64,000 bases of DNA, taken from Buchnera aphidicola (Cinara curvipes) (lineage in GTDB: Bacteria; Pseudomonadota; Gammaproteobacteria; Enterobacterales; Enterobacteriaceae). The notes under the pieces were generated by a model. That model made no database searches and was not told the DNA's origin. It saw only the letters and a program-made list of their open reading frames with translations. Both the position numbers and the translations under genes were made by a program. The DNA is taken from NCBI RefSeq assembly GCF_900698915.1, contig NZ_LR217710.1, positions 310,001-374,000 of the forward strand, written 5' to 3'. Positions 9,662-19,826 of this stretch are shown here, piece after piece. The first letter of the stretch is position 1. Each line of letters starts with the position of its first letter.

Positions 9662-11173
9662 ATGTTTAAAAAAATTAAATCAAAAGAAGAAAAAATTTTA
9701 TCAAATAAAGAAATTTTTATAAGAAAAAATAAATTAATTCAATTACGTCAAAAAGGTTTTAATTTTCCTAATACATTTAAATACACAAAAACAATCAAAG
9801 CAATATATTTTTCATATAAAAATTATACTAAAAGTGACTTAAAAAAAATAAATTACCAAATTAGTATCGCTGGACGTATAATTAAAAAAAGAATTTTAGG
9901 CAAAGCTTCTTTTTTTGTTATACAACATGATAATTATAAAATTCAAATATATATAAAAAGTAATTTATTTCCAAATAATTACTATAAAAATTATATTATT
10001 GAATTAGACTTAGGAGATATAATTGGAGTTAAAGGAATATTATTTAAAACAAATACATTAGAATTATCAATTCATTGTAAGAAAATATATTTATTAACTA
10101 AATCATTAAGACCTTTACCGGATAAATATTCTGGATTACAAAATAAAGAAATAAAATATAGAAAAAGATACTTGGATTTATTATCTAATCCTAATGTAAC
10201 AAAAATATTTAAAAAAAGATCATATATTATTTCTAATATTCGTTCTTTTATGAAAAAAAAAGATTTTCTAGAAGTTGAAACACCAATGATGCATCCCATT
10301 CCAGGAGGAGCTAATGCAAAACCTTTTATTACTTATCATAATGCATTAAATGAAAAAATGTACTTACGAGTTGCACCAGAATTATATTTAAAGAGATTAA
10401 TTATTGGTGGTTTTGATAAAATTTTTGAAATAAATAGAAATTTTAGAAATGAAGGACTATCAACTCGACATAACCCTGAATTTACTATGATGGAAATTTA
10501 TATGTCCTACAGTCATTATACTGATATGATGACTCTTTTAGAAAAGCTATGTAAATTTTTAGTAAAAAAGATATTTAATTCTTTAATTATTAAATATGAT
10601 AAAAATGAATTAAATTTTGAAAAACCTATTAGAAAAATGACAATGATTGAATCAATATTAAAATTTAACAAAAATATCTGTATATCTGATTTAAAAAATA
10701 TACAAAAAACAAAAAAAATAGCAAAAAAACTTAATTTAAATACAGAATTATGTAACTCCCTTGGAGAATTAATTCATTTAATTTTTGAAAAAACTACAGA
10801 AAAAAAAATTATTTCTCCTACATTTATTACTGAATATCCAATAGAAATTTCTCCATTAGCTAAAAAAAATGATAACTTTGCGGAAAGATTTGAGTTTTTT
10901 ATATCAGGATATGAAATTGCTAACGGTTTTTCCGAATTAAATGACCCAGAAGAACAAAAAAAAAGATTTAAACTACAAGAACTGCAAAAAGAAAATATAA
11001 ATATATCAAAGAATTTTTATTATGATAAAGAATATATAACAGCATTAGAACACGGATTACCACCTACTTCTGGTTTAGGTATAGGAATTGATAGATTAAT
11101 TATGATTCTGACTAATCAGAAAAATATTAGAGATGTTATACTTTTTCCTATTTTAAAAAAAAATATTATATAA
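9662..11173 (+). CDS. lysS: Lysyl-tRNA synthetase (class II)
   Basis: Charges tRNA-Lys. The 503 aa (E. coli LysS 505) align end to end. An N-terminal OB-fold anticodon-binding domain (AGRIIKKRILGKASF near residue 70) is followed by class II motif 1 (FLEVETPMMHPIPGGA), motif 2 (FRNEGLSTRHNPEFTMME) and motif 3 (GLPPTSGLGIGIDRL). ATG at 9662 begins nine bases after the prfB stop, so the two are probably cotranscribed. Heavy Lys use in this proteome makes it a high-demand enzyme. Confidence 0.97.
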   Translation: MFKKIKSKEEKILSNKEIFIRKNKLIQLRQKGFNFPNTFKYTKTIKAIYFSYKNYTKSDLKKINYQISIAGRIIKKRILGKASFFVIQHDNYKIQIYIKSNLFPNNYYKNYIIELDLGDIIGVKGILFKTNTLELSIHCKKIYLLTKSLRPLPDKYSGLQNKEIKYRKRYLDLLSNPNVTKIFKKRSYIISNIRSFMKKKDFLEVETPMMHPIPGGANAKPFITYHNALNEKMYLRVAPELYLKRLIIGGFDKIFEINRNFRNEGLSTRHNPEFTMMEIYMSYSHYTDMMTLLEKLCKFLVKKIFNSLIIKYDKNELNFEKPIRKMTMIESILKFNKNICISDLKNIQKTKKIAKKLNLNTELCNSLGELIHLIFEKTTEKKIISPTFITEYPIEISPLAKKNDNFAERFEFFISGYEIANGFSELNDPEEQKKRFKLQELQKENINISKNFYYDKEYITALEHGLPPTSGLGIGIDRLIMILTNQKNIRDVILFPILKKNII

Positions 11174-11328
11174 ATGATAAACATAATTTATTTTTTATAA
11201 AAAAATATAAAAAAGAATTAAATATAAAAAAATCATAAAATAAATATATAATTAAATTATCTATATTAAACATAATATTTTTATTTAAAAAATAAAATAT
11301 ATTCAAACAATTCATTAAAAAAAATAAT

Positions 11329-12594
11329 ATGAAAAAAAATATGTGTTTTACAACTAAAATAAAAAAAAAAACATTACAAAGAAGCAAAATACTCTATTTA
11401 ATAAAAAAATATAAAACTCCAATGTGGATATATGATGCAGATATTATTGTAAAACAAATAAAAAAACTAAAAAAATTTGATATTATTCGTTTTGCACAAA
11501 AATCTTGTTCAAATATACATATTTTAAAATTAATGAAAAGTTATAATATAAAAGTTGATGCAGTTTCATTAGGAGAAATACAAAGAGCTTTTATTGCTGG
11601 GTTTAAATCAAAAAATCATGATATTGTTTTTACATCTGATATTATAGAAAATAAAGTTTTAAAAGTAGTTATAAAAAATAATATCCCTGTTAATGCAGGA
11701 TCAATTGATATGTTAAAAAAAATTGGAAAAAAATCTCCAAAACATCCAGTTTGGATTAGAATTAATCCTAAATTTGGAGATGGACATCATATTAAAACAA
11801 ATACAGGGGGGGAAAACAGTAAACATGGAATTTGGAATACTGATGAAGCATTATCAGTTATTAAAAAATATGATCTAAATCTAATTGGTCTACATATCCA
11901 TATTGGATCAGGAATAAATGAAAAAAATTTATATCATATTTGTAATTCTATGAAAAAATATGCAATTAAAATAAATAAAAAAATAAAATTTATATCTGCT
12001 GGAGGAGGTCTGAATATACCTTATAGATCTAAAGATAAAGAAATCAATATTAATAATTATTTTAAAAAATGGAATGAAACTAAAAAAATAATTTCTTCTG
12101 CATTAAACTGTTCAGTTAAATTAGAAATTGAACCAGGTCGTTTTCTTGTTGGACAATCTGGTATTTTAGTTACTAAAGTATATTCAGTAAAAAAAATGGG
12201 AAAAAATATTTTTGTAATCTTAAATTCAGGATTTAATGATTTAATGCGACCTATTTTATATGGTAGTTACCATAAAATTTCAGTATTACATAGAAATAAA
12301 AAAAATACAAAAAACCATACTATAATTAAAAGTATTATTGCAGGACCCTTATGTGAATCAGGGGATGTATTTACTTTAAAAAAAACAGGATTAATTTTTC
12401 ATAGAAAAATTCCTAAAGTCTATCCTGGAGATTATATCATAATACATGATACTGGAGCATATGGTGCATCTATGTCATCTAATTATAATAGTAGACCATT
12501 AATTCCTGAAATATTATATAGAAAAAATAAGTTTAAATTAATTAGAAGACGACAAAAAATAGAAGAAATGTTAGAGTTAGAAACTTCAATATAA
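11329..12594 (+). CDS. lysA: Diaminopimelate decarboxylase
   Basis: PLP enzyme of fold type III; the last step of lysine synthesis (meso-diaminopimelate to L-lysine). The 421 aa (E. coli 420) carry the PLP lysine in FAQKSCSNIHIL near residue 58, TGGENSKHGIW, HIGSG, the phosphate-binding GGGLNIPY, the EPGR motif and the substrate-site CESGD. ATG at 11329 is taken by length; a second ATG at 11341 is possible, and neither has a strong ribosome site. With asd in the same window it represents the lysine branch of host provisioning. Confidence 0.96.
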   Translation: MKKNMCFTTKIKKKTLQRSKILYLIKKYKTPMWIYDADIIVKQIKKLKKFDIIRFAQKSCSNIHILKLMKSYNIKVDAVSLGEIQRAFIAGFKSKNHDIVFTSDIIENKVLKVVIKNNIPVNAGSIDMLKKIGKKSPKHPVWIRINPKFGDGHHIKTNTGGENSKHGIWNTDEALSVIKKYDLNLIGLHIHIGSGINEKNLYHICNSMKKYAIKINKKIKFISAGGGLNIPYRSKDKEININNYFKKWNETKKIISSALNCSVKLEIEPGRFLVGQSGILVTKVYSVKKMGKNIFVILNSGFNDLMRPILYGSYHKISVLHRNKKNTKNHTIIKSIIAGPLCESGDVFTLKKTGLIFHRKIPKVYPGDYIIIHDTGAYGASMSSNYNSRPLIPEILYRKNKFKLIRRRQKIEEMLELETSI

Positions 12595-12620
12595 TTAATG
12601 TATTGATAAAAAATAAATAT

Positions 12621-12649
12621 ATATTGTATATATATTATTTATACAATAT
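12621..12649. repeat. Perfect 10-bp inverted repeat after lysA
   Basis: ATATTGTATA (12621-12630) and TATACAATAT (12640-12649) are exact reverse complements around a 9-nt loop, 27 bp after the lysA stop. No U-run follows. It could act as a 3' stabilising or weak terminator hairpin, but A+T-only palindromes arise easily by chance here. Confidence 0.35.
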
Positions 12650-12736
12650 GTATTGTAAAATAAAATTATTTATTTTCATTTAAACTAAAAATATATTTTT
12701 TAAATAAATATATTTTAAAAAATAAAAATATTACTT

Positions 12737-14083
12737 ATGAATAAAAAAAAAGATAAAAAAAAAATATATATTAAAACATGGGGGTGTCAAATGAATGAAC
12801 ATGATTCTTCCATAATAAAAAATATATTAAGTAAAGAAAAAAAATATACTTTTGTAAGTCAACCAGAAATATCTGATATTTTAATTCTAAATACATGTTC
12901 AATTAGAGAAAAAGCACAAGAAAAATTATTTCATCAATTAGGAAGATGGAAAAAATTAAAACAAAAAAATTCTAATATTATAATTGCTATAGGTGGATGT
13001 GTAGCTACTCAAGAAGGTGAGAATATCTATAAACGAGCAAAATTTATTAATGTAATTTTTGGAACTCAAAGTTTACATAAATTACCTCAATTAATACATC
13101 AAGCTTATTCTAATAAGAATTTGATTATTGATATAAAAGGAAAATCATTAAAAAAATTTGATTATTCACCTTTAAAACAAACAAAAAAAAAATTTACTTC
13201 ATTTGTTACTATCATGGAAGGATGCAATAAATATTGCTCTTTTTGTATTGTTCCATATACTAGAGGAAAAGAAATTAGTAGAAATAATAAAGAGATTATA
13301 TTAGAAATAAAGAAACTTACTGAAATAGGTGTGAAAGAAATAATCTTATTAGGACAAAATGTTAATTCATATTATATAAATAATAAATTTAATAAAAAAA
13401 AATATAATTTTTCAGATTTATTATATTCTATATCAGAAATTCCTGAAATTAATAGAATTAGATATATTACAAGTCATCCAATGGATTTTAGTGATGATAT
13501 TATTGAATCATATAAATATATACCTCAATTAACAAATTTTCTGCATTTACCTGTACAAAGCGGCTCAAATAAAATTTTGCGATTAATGAAAAGAGGTTAT
13601 ACTGTAGAAATATATGAAAATATAATAAATAAATTAAAATATATACGACCTAAAATAAGTATTAGTTCTGATTTTATTATTGGATTTCCGGGGGAAACTC
13701 AAAAAGATTTTGAAAAAACACTAAATTTTATTTCAAAAATTAACTTTGATACCAGTTATAGTTTTATTTATTCTAAAAGACCAGGAACTAGAGCTGCTAA
13801 ATTAGCGGATAATACTTCAATAGAAGAAAAAAAAAATCGACTTTATATCTTGCAAAAAAAAATCAATCAACAATCATTTCAATGGAGAAGAAGAATGTTG
13901 GGTACTATTCAGGAAGTATTAGTAGAAGGAATTGCGAAAAATAATATCCAAGAATTATATGGTAGAACGGAAAATAATAGAATTATTAATTTTGAAGGAA
14001 ACCCTAAGTGTATTGGAACTTTTGTAAAATTAAAAGTAATAGATATTAACTATAATACATATTTAAAAGGGATAATTAAATAA
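12737..14083 (+). CDS. miaB: tRNA-2-methylthio-N6-isopentenyladenosine37 methylthiotransferase MiaB
   Basis: Radical-SAM enzyme that adds the methylthio group to i6A37 of tRNAs reading UNN codons. The N-terminal domain has the three cysteines of the auxiliary cluster (WGCQMNEHDS, NTCSIREKAQE, GGCVATQEG). The radical-SAM CxxxCxxC is EGCNKYCSFC near residue 155, and a C-terminal TRAM-like segment follows (VLVEGIAKNN). It has 448 aa against 474 in E. coli, missing the far C-terminal tail. The start at 12737 matches the family but lacks a clear Shine-Dalgarno. The enzyme depends on miaA, not in this window, and probably on YgfZ. Confidence 0.96.
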   Translation: MNKKKDKKKIYIKTWGCQMNEHDSSIIKNILSKEKKYTFVSQPEISDILILNTCSIREKAQEKLFHQLGRWKKLKQKNSNIIIAIGGCVATQEGENIYKRAKFINVIFGTQSLHKLPQLIHQAYSNKNLIIDIKGKSLKKFDYSPLKQTKKKFTSFVTIMEGCNKYCSFCIVPYTRGKEISRNNKEIILEIKKLTEIGVKEIILLGQNVNSYYINNKFNKKKYNFSDLLYSISEIPEINRIRYITSHPMDFSDDIIESYKYIPQLTNFLHLPVQSGSNKILRLMKRGYTVEIYENIINKLKYIRPKISISSDFIIGFPGETQKDFEKTLNFISKINFDTSYSFIYSKRPGTRAAKLADNTSIEEKKNRLYILQKKINQQSFQWRRRMLGTIQEVLVEGIAKNNIQELYGRTENNRIINFEGNPKCIGTFVKLKVIDINYNTYLKGIIK

Positions 14084-14155
14084 AAAAAATATTTATTATT
14101 AAAGAAACTTTCATTGTTTATAAATAAAACAATAAGCATTAAAAAAAATAATTAT

Positions 14156-14614
14156 ATGAAAATATATATCCAAAAAGCATGTAAAAAAAATATTTTTTTT
14201 CCAAAAAAAAAATATTTTTTATTATGGTTAAAAGAAATTTTTAAAAACAAAAAAATAGAAATTACTATTAGGTTAGTAAATATAAAAGAAATAAAATTTC
14301 TTAATAAAAAATATAGAAATGAAAATATACCTACTAATGTTTTATCTTTTAAGTCAACTATATATCTAAGTATAAAAAAAAATTTTTTATTTTATATAGG
14401 AGATATAATTTTATGCGCTCCATATATTAACAAAGAAGCTAGAACTTTAAAAAAAAATGTATTAGAACATTGGGCTCATATGTCTATTCATTCAGCATTA
14501 CATTTAATAAATTATAAACATGATACTCAACAGAATAGAAAAAAAATGGAAAAAATTGAAAAAAAAATAATGATGAAATTAGGTTTTAATAATCCATATC
14601 ACATTCATAATTAA
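14156..14614 (+). CDS. ybeY: Endoribonuclease YbeY (rRNA maturation)
   Basis: Zinc-dependent single-strand endoribonuclease for 16S 3' end maturation and ribosome quality control. The metal motif HxxxHxxxxxH is present as HSALHLINYKH near residue 109. TNVLSF and the invariant LEHWAHM stretch also match E. coli YbeY. ATG at 14156 gives 152 aa (E. coli 155) and aligns MKIYIQKAC with the family start; a TTG at 14114 would add 14 unmatched residues. The neighbour pair miaB-ybeY mirrors E. coli, but ybeZ, which lies between them there, is missing. Confidence 0.93.
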   Translation: MKIYIQKACKKNIFFPKKKYFLLWLKEIFKNKKIEITIRLVNIKEIKFLNKKYRNENIPTNVLSFKSTIYLSIKKNFLFYIGDIILCAPYINKEARTLKKNVLEHWAHMSIHSALHLINYKHDTQQNRKKMEKIEKKIMMKLGFNNPYHIHN

Positions 14615-14826
14615 TTAAAATTAAAATAAAAAATACTTTATATATAAAATATAAAAATTCTAAAAAAAAATATAAAATATATAATAAATATCTTAATTAT
14701 ATTTATTAAAAAAAAATAATTTAATAATTTTATTATTAAAATATATAAAATATTTTATATAAAAAATCTATATAAATTTTTTTTTATAAAAAATATATAC
14801 AAAGAGAATTATTAATAGGAAAAATT

Positions 14827-17397
14827 ATGAAAAGTAATGAATATAATCCTAAAAAAATTGAATTATTTGTTCAAGATTATTGGTATAAAAAAAAAATATT
14901 TTCTGTTAAAGAAAATAAAGACAAAGAAAAATTCTATTGTTTACCTATGATCCCCTATCCTTCTGGGAAATTACATATGGGCCATGTAAGAAACTATACA
15001 ATTAGTGATGTTATTGCTCGTTATCAAAGAATGCTAGGAAAAAATGTATTACATCCTATTGGATGGGATGCTTTTGGATTACCTGCTGAAGAAACTGCAA
15101 TAAAAAACAAAATTTCTCCTAAAAAATGGACATTTCATAATATTTCTATAATGAAAAAACAATTACAATCATTGGGATTTAGTTATGATTGGAATAGAGA
15201 AATTACAACATGTAAACCAGAATACTACAAATGGGAACAATCTTTTTTTATAAAACTATTTAAAAAAAATCTAGTATATAAAAAAAAAACTTTAGTTAAT
15301 TGGTGTGAATTTGATAAAACAGTACTAGCAAATGAACAAGCTCAAAATGGAGTATGTTGGAGATGCGGTTCAAAAATTAAATTAAAAAAAATATCACAAT
15401 GGTTTATTAAAATTAAAAAATATGCAAATATTTTATTAAAAGATTTAAAATTATTAGATAAATGGCCTAAAGAAGTAATTTCAATGCAAAAAAACTGGAT
15501 AGGAAAATCAAAAGGTATTCAAATAAAATGTAAAGTGTATAATATAAATTATTTTTTAAAAATATATACTACAAAACCCGAAACTATAATGGGTATAACA
15601 TTTTTTGCAATATCAATACATCATCCATTAATTAATATATTTCTTAAAAATAATGTCAAAATAAATCAATTTTTAAGAAATAACCCAGATATCATAAATA
15701 CTAATTTTCAAAATGAAAATAATTTAATTGGTATTAATACAAATTTATTTATATTACATCCTTTAACTCAAGAAAAAATACCCTTATGGATAACTAATTA
15801 TGTAAAACATGATTATGCTTCCGGAGCAATTATGGCTGTTCCTTGTAACAGTAAAATAGATCATTTGTTTGCTAAATTAAATAATATACCTATTAAATTA
15901 ATATTTTCTAATTCTACTAATAATAATAAAGAAAAATATTTAATTAATAGTTTAGAATTTAATGGATTAACTATATTACAAGCACGTAACGCTATTTTCA
16001 ATTTTCTAATATCTAGAAAAATAGCAAAATCATGTACATATTACAAAATAAAAGATTGGTGTATTTCTAGACAAAGATATTGGGGTGCGCCAATACCCAT
16101 GATAACTAATCATAAAAATAAAATAGTTCCAGTAGAAGAAAAAAAATTACCGGTTATTTTACCTAATTATATATATCAAGATAATAAATCAACATCATTA
16201 CTATCCTATAAAAATTGGTTAAAAATTAAAATATCTGGAAAAAATGCAACTAGAGAAACTGATACTTTTGATACATTCATGGAATCTTCATGGTATTATG
16301 CAAGATATACTAATCCTAAATTTAAAAAAGATATTTTAGATTCAAAAGCAACAAAATATTGGTTACCGGTAGATCAATATGTTGGTGGAATTGAACATGC
16401 TGTTATGCACTTAATATATTTTCGTTTTTTTCATAAATTATTATATGATTTTGGATATGTAAATTCGAAAGAACCAGTAAAACAATTAATTTGCCAGGGA
16501 ATGGTAATAATTGATTCATTTTATACCTATAATAAAGACGGAAGTAAAAAATGGTTATCACACTCTAAATTAAATATTACTCGTGATATTTATGGAAAAA
16601 TCATTAAAGTTTCAAAAAAAAATTGTTTAAATAAAGTTATCTATGCTGGAAAAATAAAGATGTCAAAATCAAAAAATAATGGTATAGATCCGGACAAAAT
16701 TATAAAAAAATATGGTTCTGATACATTGCGTTTATTTTTGATGTTTGCTGCTCCAATAAATACATCATTAGAATGGAATTCTACTAGTATTATCGGAATG
16801 TATAGATTTTTAAAGAAAATATGGAATTTTGTTCATACAGTTAATTTAAACAAAACAAAAAATATATCTAAAAAATATAGTTATAATCAGGAAAAAATAA
16901 AATACAATTTAAACAAAACAATTATTAATGTTACTAATGATATTGATAAAAAAACTTCATACAATACTGCTATAGCTCATATAATAAAATTCCTTAACTA
17001 TATTATAAAGATGTATAGCAAAAAGAAAATAGATGAAAAAAACCTAAAAATATCTTTAGAAGCTATTATAAAAATGTTATATCCTTTTACACCACATATT
17101 TGTTTTATATTATGGAGAAAAATAAAAAATAAAAAAAATAATATTGATACAGAGAGCTGGCCAAAACCTACTAATAAATTAATTATACAAGATACTTATA
17201 CTCTAATAATTCAAATTAATGGAAAAAAAAGAAATTTCATAAAAATAAAAAATAATTTATCAAAAAAAGAAATTATTGAATTAATTTTAATTAAAAAAGA
17301 AATAAAAAAATATTTTCATAATATGGTTATTAAAAAAACAATTTTTATACCATATAAAATTATTAATTTTGTTGTATTAAAAAAAAATTCAATATAA
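14827..17397 (+). CDS. leuS: Leucyl-tRNA synthetase (class Ia)
   Basis: Charges tRNA-Leu. The 856 aa (E. coli 860) carry the HIGH motif as HMGH in GKLHMGHVRNYT near residue 42, KMSKS in KIKMSKSKNNG near 617, and the Rossmann fold split by a CP1 editing domain. Editing-site residues are partly worn. TTRPDT is TTKPET, keeping the Thr, and GTGAVMAVPGHDQRD is ASGAIMAVPCNSKID, keeping the last Asp but losing the GHDQR part. ATG at 14827 has AGGA upstream. holA follows after 30 bp, as in E. coli apart from the missing lptE. Confidence 0.96.
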   Translation: MKSNEYNPKKIELFVQDYWYKKKIFSVKENKDKEKFYCLPMIPYPSGKLHMGHVRNYTISDVIARYQRMLGKNVLHPIGWDAFGLPAEETAIKNKISPKKWTFHNISIMKKQLQSLGFSYDWNREITTCKPEYYKWEQSFFIKLFKKNLVYKKKTLVNWCEFDKTVLANEQAQNGVCWRCGSKIKLKKISQWFIKIKKYANILLKDLKLLDKWPKEVISMQKNWIGKSKGIQIKCKVYNINYFLKIYTTKPETIMGITFFAISIHHPLINIFLKNNVKINQFLRNNPDIINTNFQNENNLIGINTNLFILHPLTQEKIPLWITNYVKHDYASGAIMAVPCNSKIDHLFAKLNNIPIKLIFSNSTNNNKEKYLINSLEFNGLTILQARNAIFNFLISRKIAKSCTYYKIKDWCISRQRYWGAPIPMITNHKNKIVPVEEKKLPVILPNYIYQDNKSTSLLSYKNWLKIKISGKNATRETDTFDTFMESSWYYARYTNPKFKKDILDSKATKYWLPVDQYVGGIEHAVMHLIYFRFFHKLLYDFGYVNSKEPVKQLICQGMVIIDSFYTYNKDGSKKWLSHSKLNITRDIYGKIIKVSKKNCLNKVIYAGKIKMSKSKNNGIDPDKIIKKYGSDTLRLFLMFAAPINTSLEWNSTSIIGMYRFLKKIWNFVHTVNLNKTKNISKKYSYNQEKIKYNLNKTIINVTNDIDKKTSYNTAIAHIIKFLNYIIKMYSKKKIDEKNLKISLEAIIKMLYPFTPHICFILWRKIKNKKNNIDTESWPKPTNKLIIQDTYTLIIQINGKKRNFIKIKNNLSKKEIIELILIKKEIKKYFHNMVIKKTIFIPYKIINFVVLKKNSI

Positions 17398-17427
17398 TTT
17401 AATTACTTTTTACTAAAAAGATAATCT

Positions 17428-18411
17428 ATGTTTACAGATACTATAAATTTAAAAAATTATATTAATAAAAAAAAAATATTTACATACATTATTTTAGAAT
17501 CTGAATATATTTTCATAAAAAAAAATAAAAATATTATTTTAAATAATATAAAAAAAAAATATAACATTATAAAAAAAGAGTTAATTATAAATAATAATAA
17601 TGATTGGAATCATATTTTTGAAAGATTTAAAAAACAAGATTTATTTAAAAAAAAAAAAATTTTTAGTATAACTATTTATGATTCAATTATGTCTGTTAAT
17701 CTACAAAATAAAATGAAGAAAATAGAATTTTACTCTCAAAATAATATTATAAAAATATTTTGTTTTCCAAACTTATATTATAATTTTCTATGTAAAAAAT
17801 TTTTTTATAGTTATTTAAAAAATATTGGTGTAATAATAAACAACTCTTTATCTTATATAAATAATATAAAATATTGGATTAATGATACTATAAAAAAAAG
17901 AAACAATTCTATGAATTTAGAAGCAAAAAATTTTTTTTTAAAAAATATCTATATAAATAAACAATATTTTATAAATTTATTAAAAAATATAATTTTATTA
18001 TACCCTAATATTCTTATTACAAAAAAAATGATATATAAATATTATAAAAAAAATCAAATATTAAATTATAATGATTGGATTAAATCAATTATTTATAATA
18101 AAAAAGAAAAATCAATTCAAATATTAAAAATTCTAAAAAAACAAAAATATGATTTTGTAATATTAATCCATGCATATAAAGAATTAATATACATGATTTT
18201 ATATAAACAAAATTTAGAAAATAAATTTATTAATGTTAATAAAAAAAATAAAATAAATTCAATTTTATTAAATTATTTAATAAAAAAAAATTCTATTAAT
18301 ATAATTCAATTAGCATTAAAAATACTAAAGAAAATAGAAGCATGTATTCAAAAAAATCAAATAAAAGATATCTGGATGCACTTAAAAACACTATCAATTA
18401 TTTTTAATTAA
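17428..18411 (+). CDS. holA: DNA polymerase III delta subunit
   Basis: Clamp-loader wrench that opens the beta ring; works with DnaX and delta prime. The 327 aa (E. coli 343) are strongly diverged. NDWNHIFERF near residue 55 matches the E. coli NTDWNAIF region, and ILKILKKQKYDFVILIHAYKEL near 230 matches the collar helix region. The end (KDIWMHLKTLSIIF) also fits. Synteny directly behind leuS supports the call. The A-rich drift makes this less certain than its neighbours. Confidence 0.82.
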   Translation: MFTDTINLKNYINKKKIFTYIILESEYIFIKKNKNIILNNIKKKYNIIKKELIINNNNDWNHIFERFKKQDLFKKKKIFSITIYDSIMSVNLQNKMKKIEFYSQNNIIKIFCFPNLYYNFLCKKFFYSYLKNIGVIINNSLSYINNIKYWINDTIKKRNNSMNLEAKNFFLKNIYINKQYFINLLKNIILLYPNILITKKMIYKYYKKNQILNYNDWIKSIIYNKKEKSIQILKILKKQKYDFVILIHAYKELIYMILYKQNLENKFINVNKKNKINSILLNYLIKKNSINIIQLALKILKKIEACIQKNQIKDIWMHLKTLSIIFN

Positions 18412-18451
18412 AATTAAATATTTAATAAAAATACTTATATAAGAGAAAAAT

Positions 18452-18685
18452 ATGATGATATATATCCTAAATTTATCAGGATTAAGATGTCCTGATGTAG
18501 TACTAACATTAAGAAAAAAAATCAGAAAAACAAAAAAAAGAGGGAAAATTCTAATCATAACCAATGACAAATTTAGTAATAAAGATATCATTTTCTTTTG
18601 TCGATTTATGAAACATAAATTATTATCTAGTTCACTAAAATATATTCCATATCAACATCTTATAAAAATTAAAAAAAAATATTAA
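18452..18685 (+). CDS. tusA: Sulfur carrier protein TusA
   Basis: Accepts persulfide sulfur from IscS and passes it through TusBCD and TusE to MnmA for 2-thiouridine at U34 of Lys, Glu and Gln tRNAs. The 77 aa (E. coli 81) show the signature GLRCPDVV with the active Cys near residue 14, and end in PYQHLIK like E. coli PYRYLIR. ATG at 18452 has AAGAGA upstream. tusE is also in this window; tusBCD and mnmA are not. Confidence 0.92.
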   Translation: MMIYILNLSGLRCPDVVLTLRKKIRKTKKRGKILIITNDKFSNKDIIFFCRFMKHKLLSSSLKYIPYQHLIKIKKKY

Positions 18686-18710
18686 AATTATTTAATAAAA
18701 ATAAATTTCA

Positions 18711-19826
18711 TTAAATATTTATTAATATATTTAAAATACGACGTAATGGTTCTGCGGCACCCCATAATAATTGATCTCCTATAGAAAAAGCAGATAAATA
18801 TTTTTTTCCTATATTCATTTTTTTTATTCTTCCTATTGGAATATTTAAAGTACTTGAAACTTTTAAAGGATTTAATTGATTTATTGTAGAATCAAAATCA
18901 TTTTTAATAACTTTAACCCATTTATTATGAGAAATAATTAATGATTCAATTTCTTTTATCGAAATATCACAATTTAATTTAATAGTAAAAGCTTGGCTGT
19001 GACACCGTAAAGAAGGAACTCGAACGCATACTCCATCAATAGGAATATTTTTTTTAGAATCTAAAATTTTATTTGTTTCTACTGAACCTTTCCATTCTTC
19101 TTTTGTTTGTCCGTTATCCATTAATTTATCAATCCAAGGAATTAAATTTCCTAGTAATGGAGATTTTATTTTTTTTTCAGAAAAATTTATTCTATTTAAA
19201 GAATAGGTAAATATTTTTTCTATTTCTAGAATAGATTTTTTTGAAGAAACTAAATAACTAGATATATTTTTATAAACAAATCCTATCTGTTCCAACAACT
19301 CTAACATTGATTTAGATCCACTACCTGAAACAGATTGATACGTAGAAACAGAAATCCAATCAACAAGTTTATGAGAAAATAAACCACCTAAAGCCATTAA
19401 CATTAGACTAACAGTACAATTTCCACCTACAAAAGTCTTAATTCCTTTATTGATACCTGATTGTATAGAACTTAAATTAACAGGATCTAATACAATAATT
19501 GATTTTTTATTCATCCTTAAAAAAGAAGATGCATCAATCCAATAACCTTGCCAACCAAAATTCTTTAATTTTGAATAAATATATCGTGTATATTTTTCTC
19601 CTTGACATGAAACAATAATATCTAATGTAACTAAATAATCAATATTATATGCATCTTCTAAGTTAGAGGAAACACAATTTAATACTTTTGGAGACTTACC
19701 ATTAATCTGAGATGTAGTAAAAAAAACTGATCGAAAATTAAAAAAATCATTTTTTTTCTTTAAACGATCTAATAAAACTGATCCAACCATACCTCTCCAA
19801 CCAATAAAGCCAACTAACTTTTTCAT
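18711..19826 (-). CDS. asd: Aspartate-semialdehyde dehydrogenase
   Basis: NADPH enzyme that reduces aspartyl phosphate to aspartate semialdehyde, the branch point to lysine, threonine and methionine. The 371 aa (E. coli 367) begin with the dinucleotide-binding VGFIGWRGMVGS. The catalytic Cys is in GGNCTVSLML near residue 136, the acceptor His in RCHSQAFTIKL near 275, and PLRRIL is at the C-terminus. The minus-strand start at 19826 has AGAGGA seven bases upstream. It converges with tusA, 25 bp apart, and is divergent from pgk. Confidence 0.97.
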   Translation of the reverse strand: MKKLVGFIGWRGMVGSVLLDRLKKKNDFFNFRSVFFTTSQINGKSPKVLNCVSSNLEDAYNIDYLVTLDIIVSCQGEKYTRYIYSKLKNFGWQGYWIDASSFLRMNKKSIIVLDPVNLSSIQSGINKGIKTFVGGNCTVSLMLMALGGLFSHKLVDWISVSTYQSVSGSGSKSMLELLEQIGFVYKNISSYLVSSKKSILEIEKIFTYSLNRINFSEKKIKSPLLGNLIPWIDKLMDNGQTKEEWKGSVETNKILDSKKNIPIDGVCVRVPSLRCHSQAFTIKLNCDISIKEIESLIISHNKWVKVIKNDFDSTINQLNPLKVSSTLNIPIGRIKKMNIGKKYLSAFSIGDQLLWGAAEPLRRILNILINI

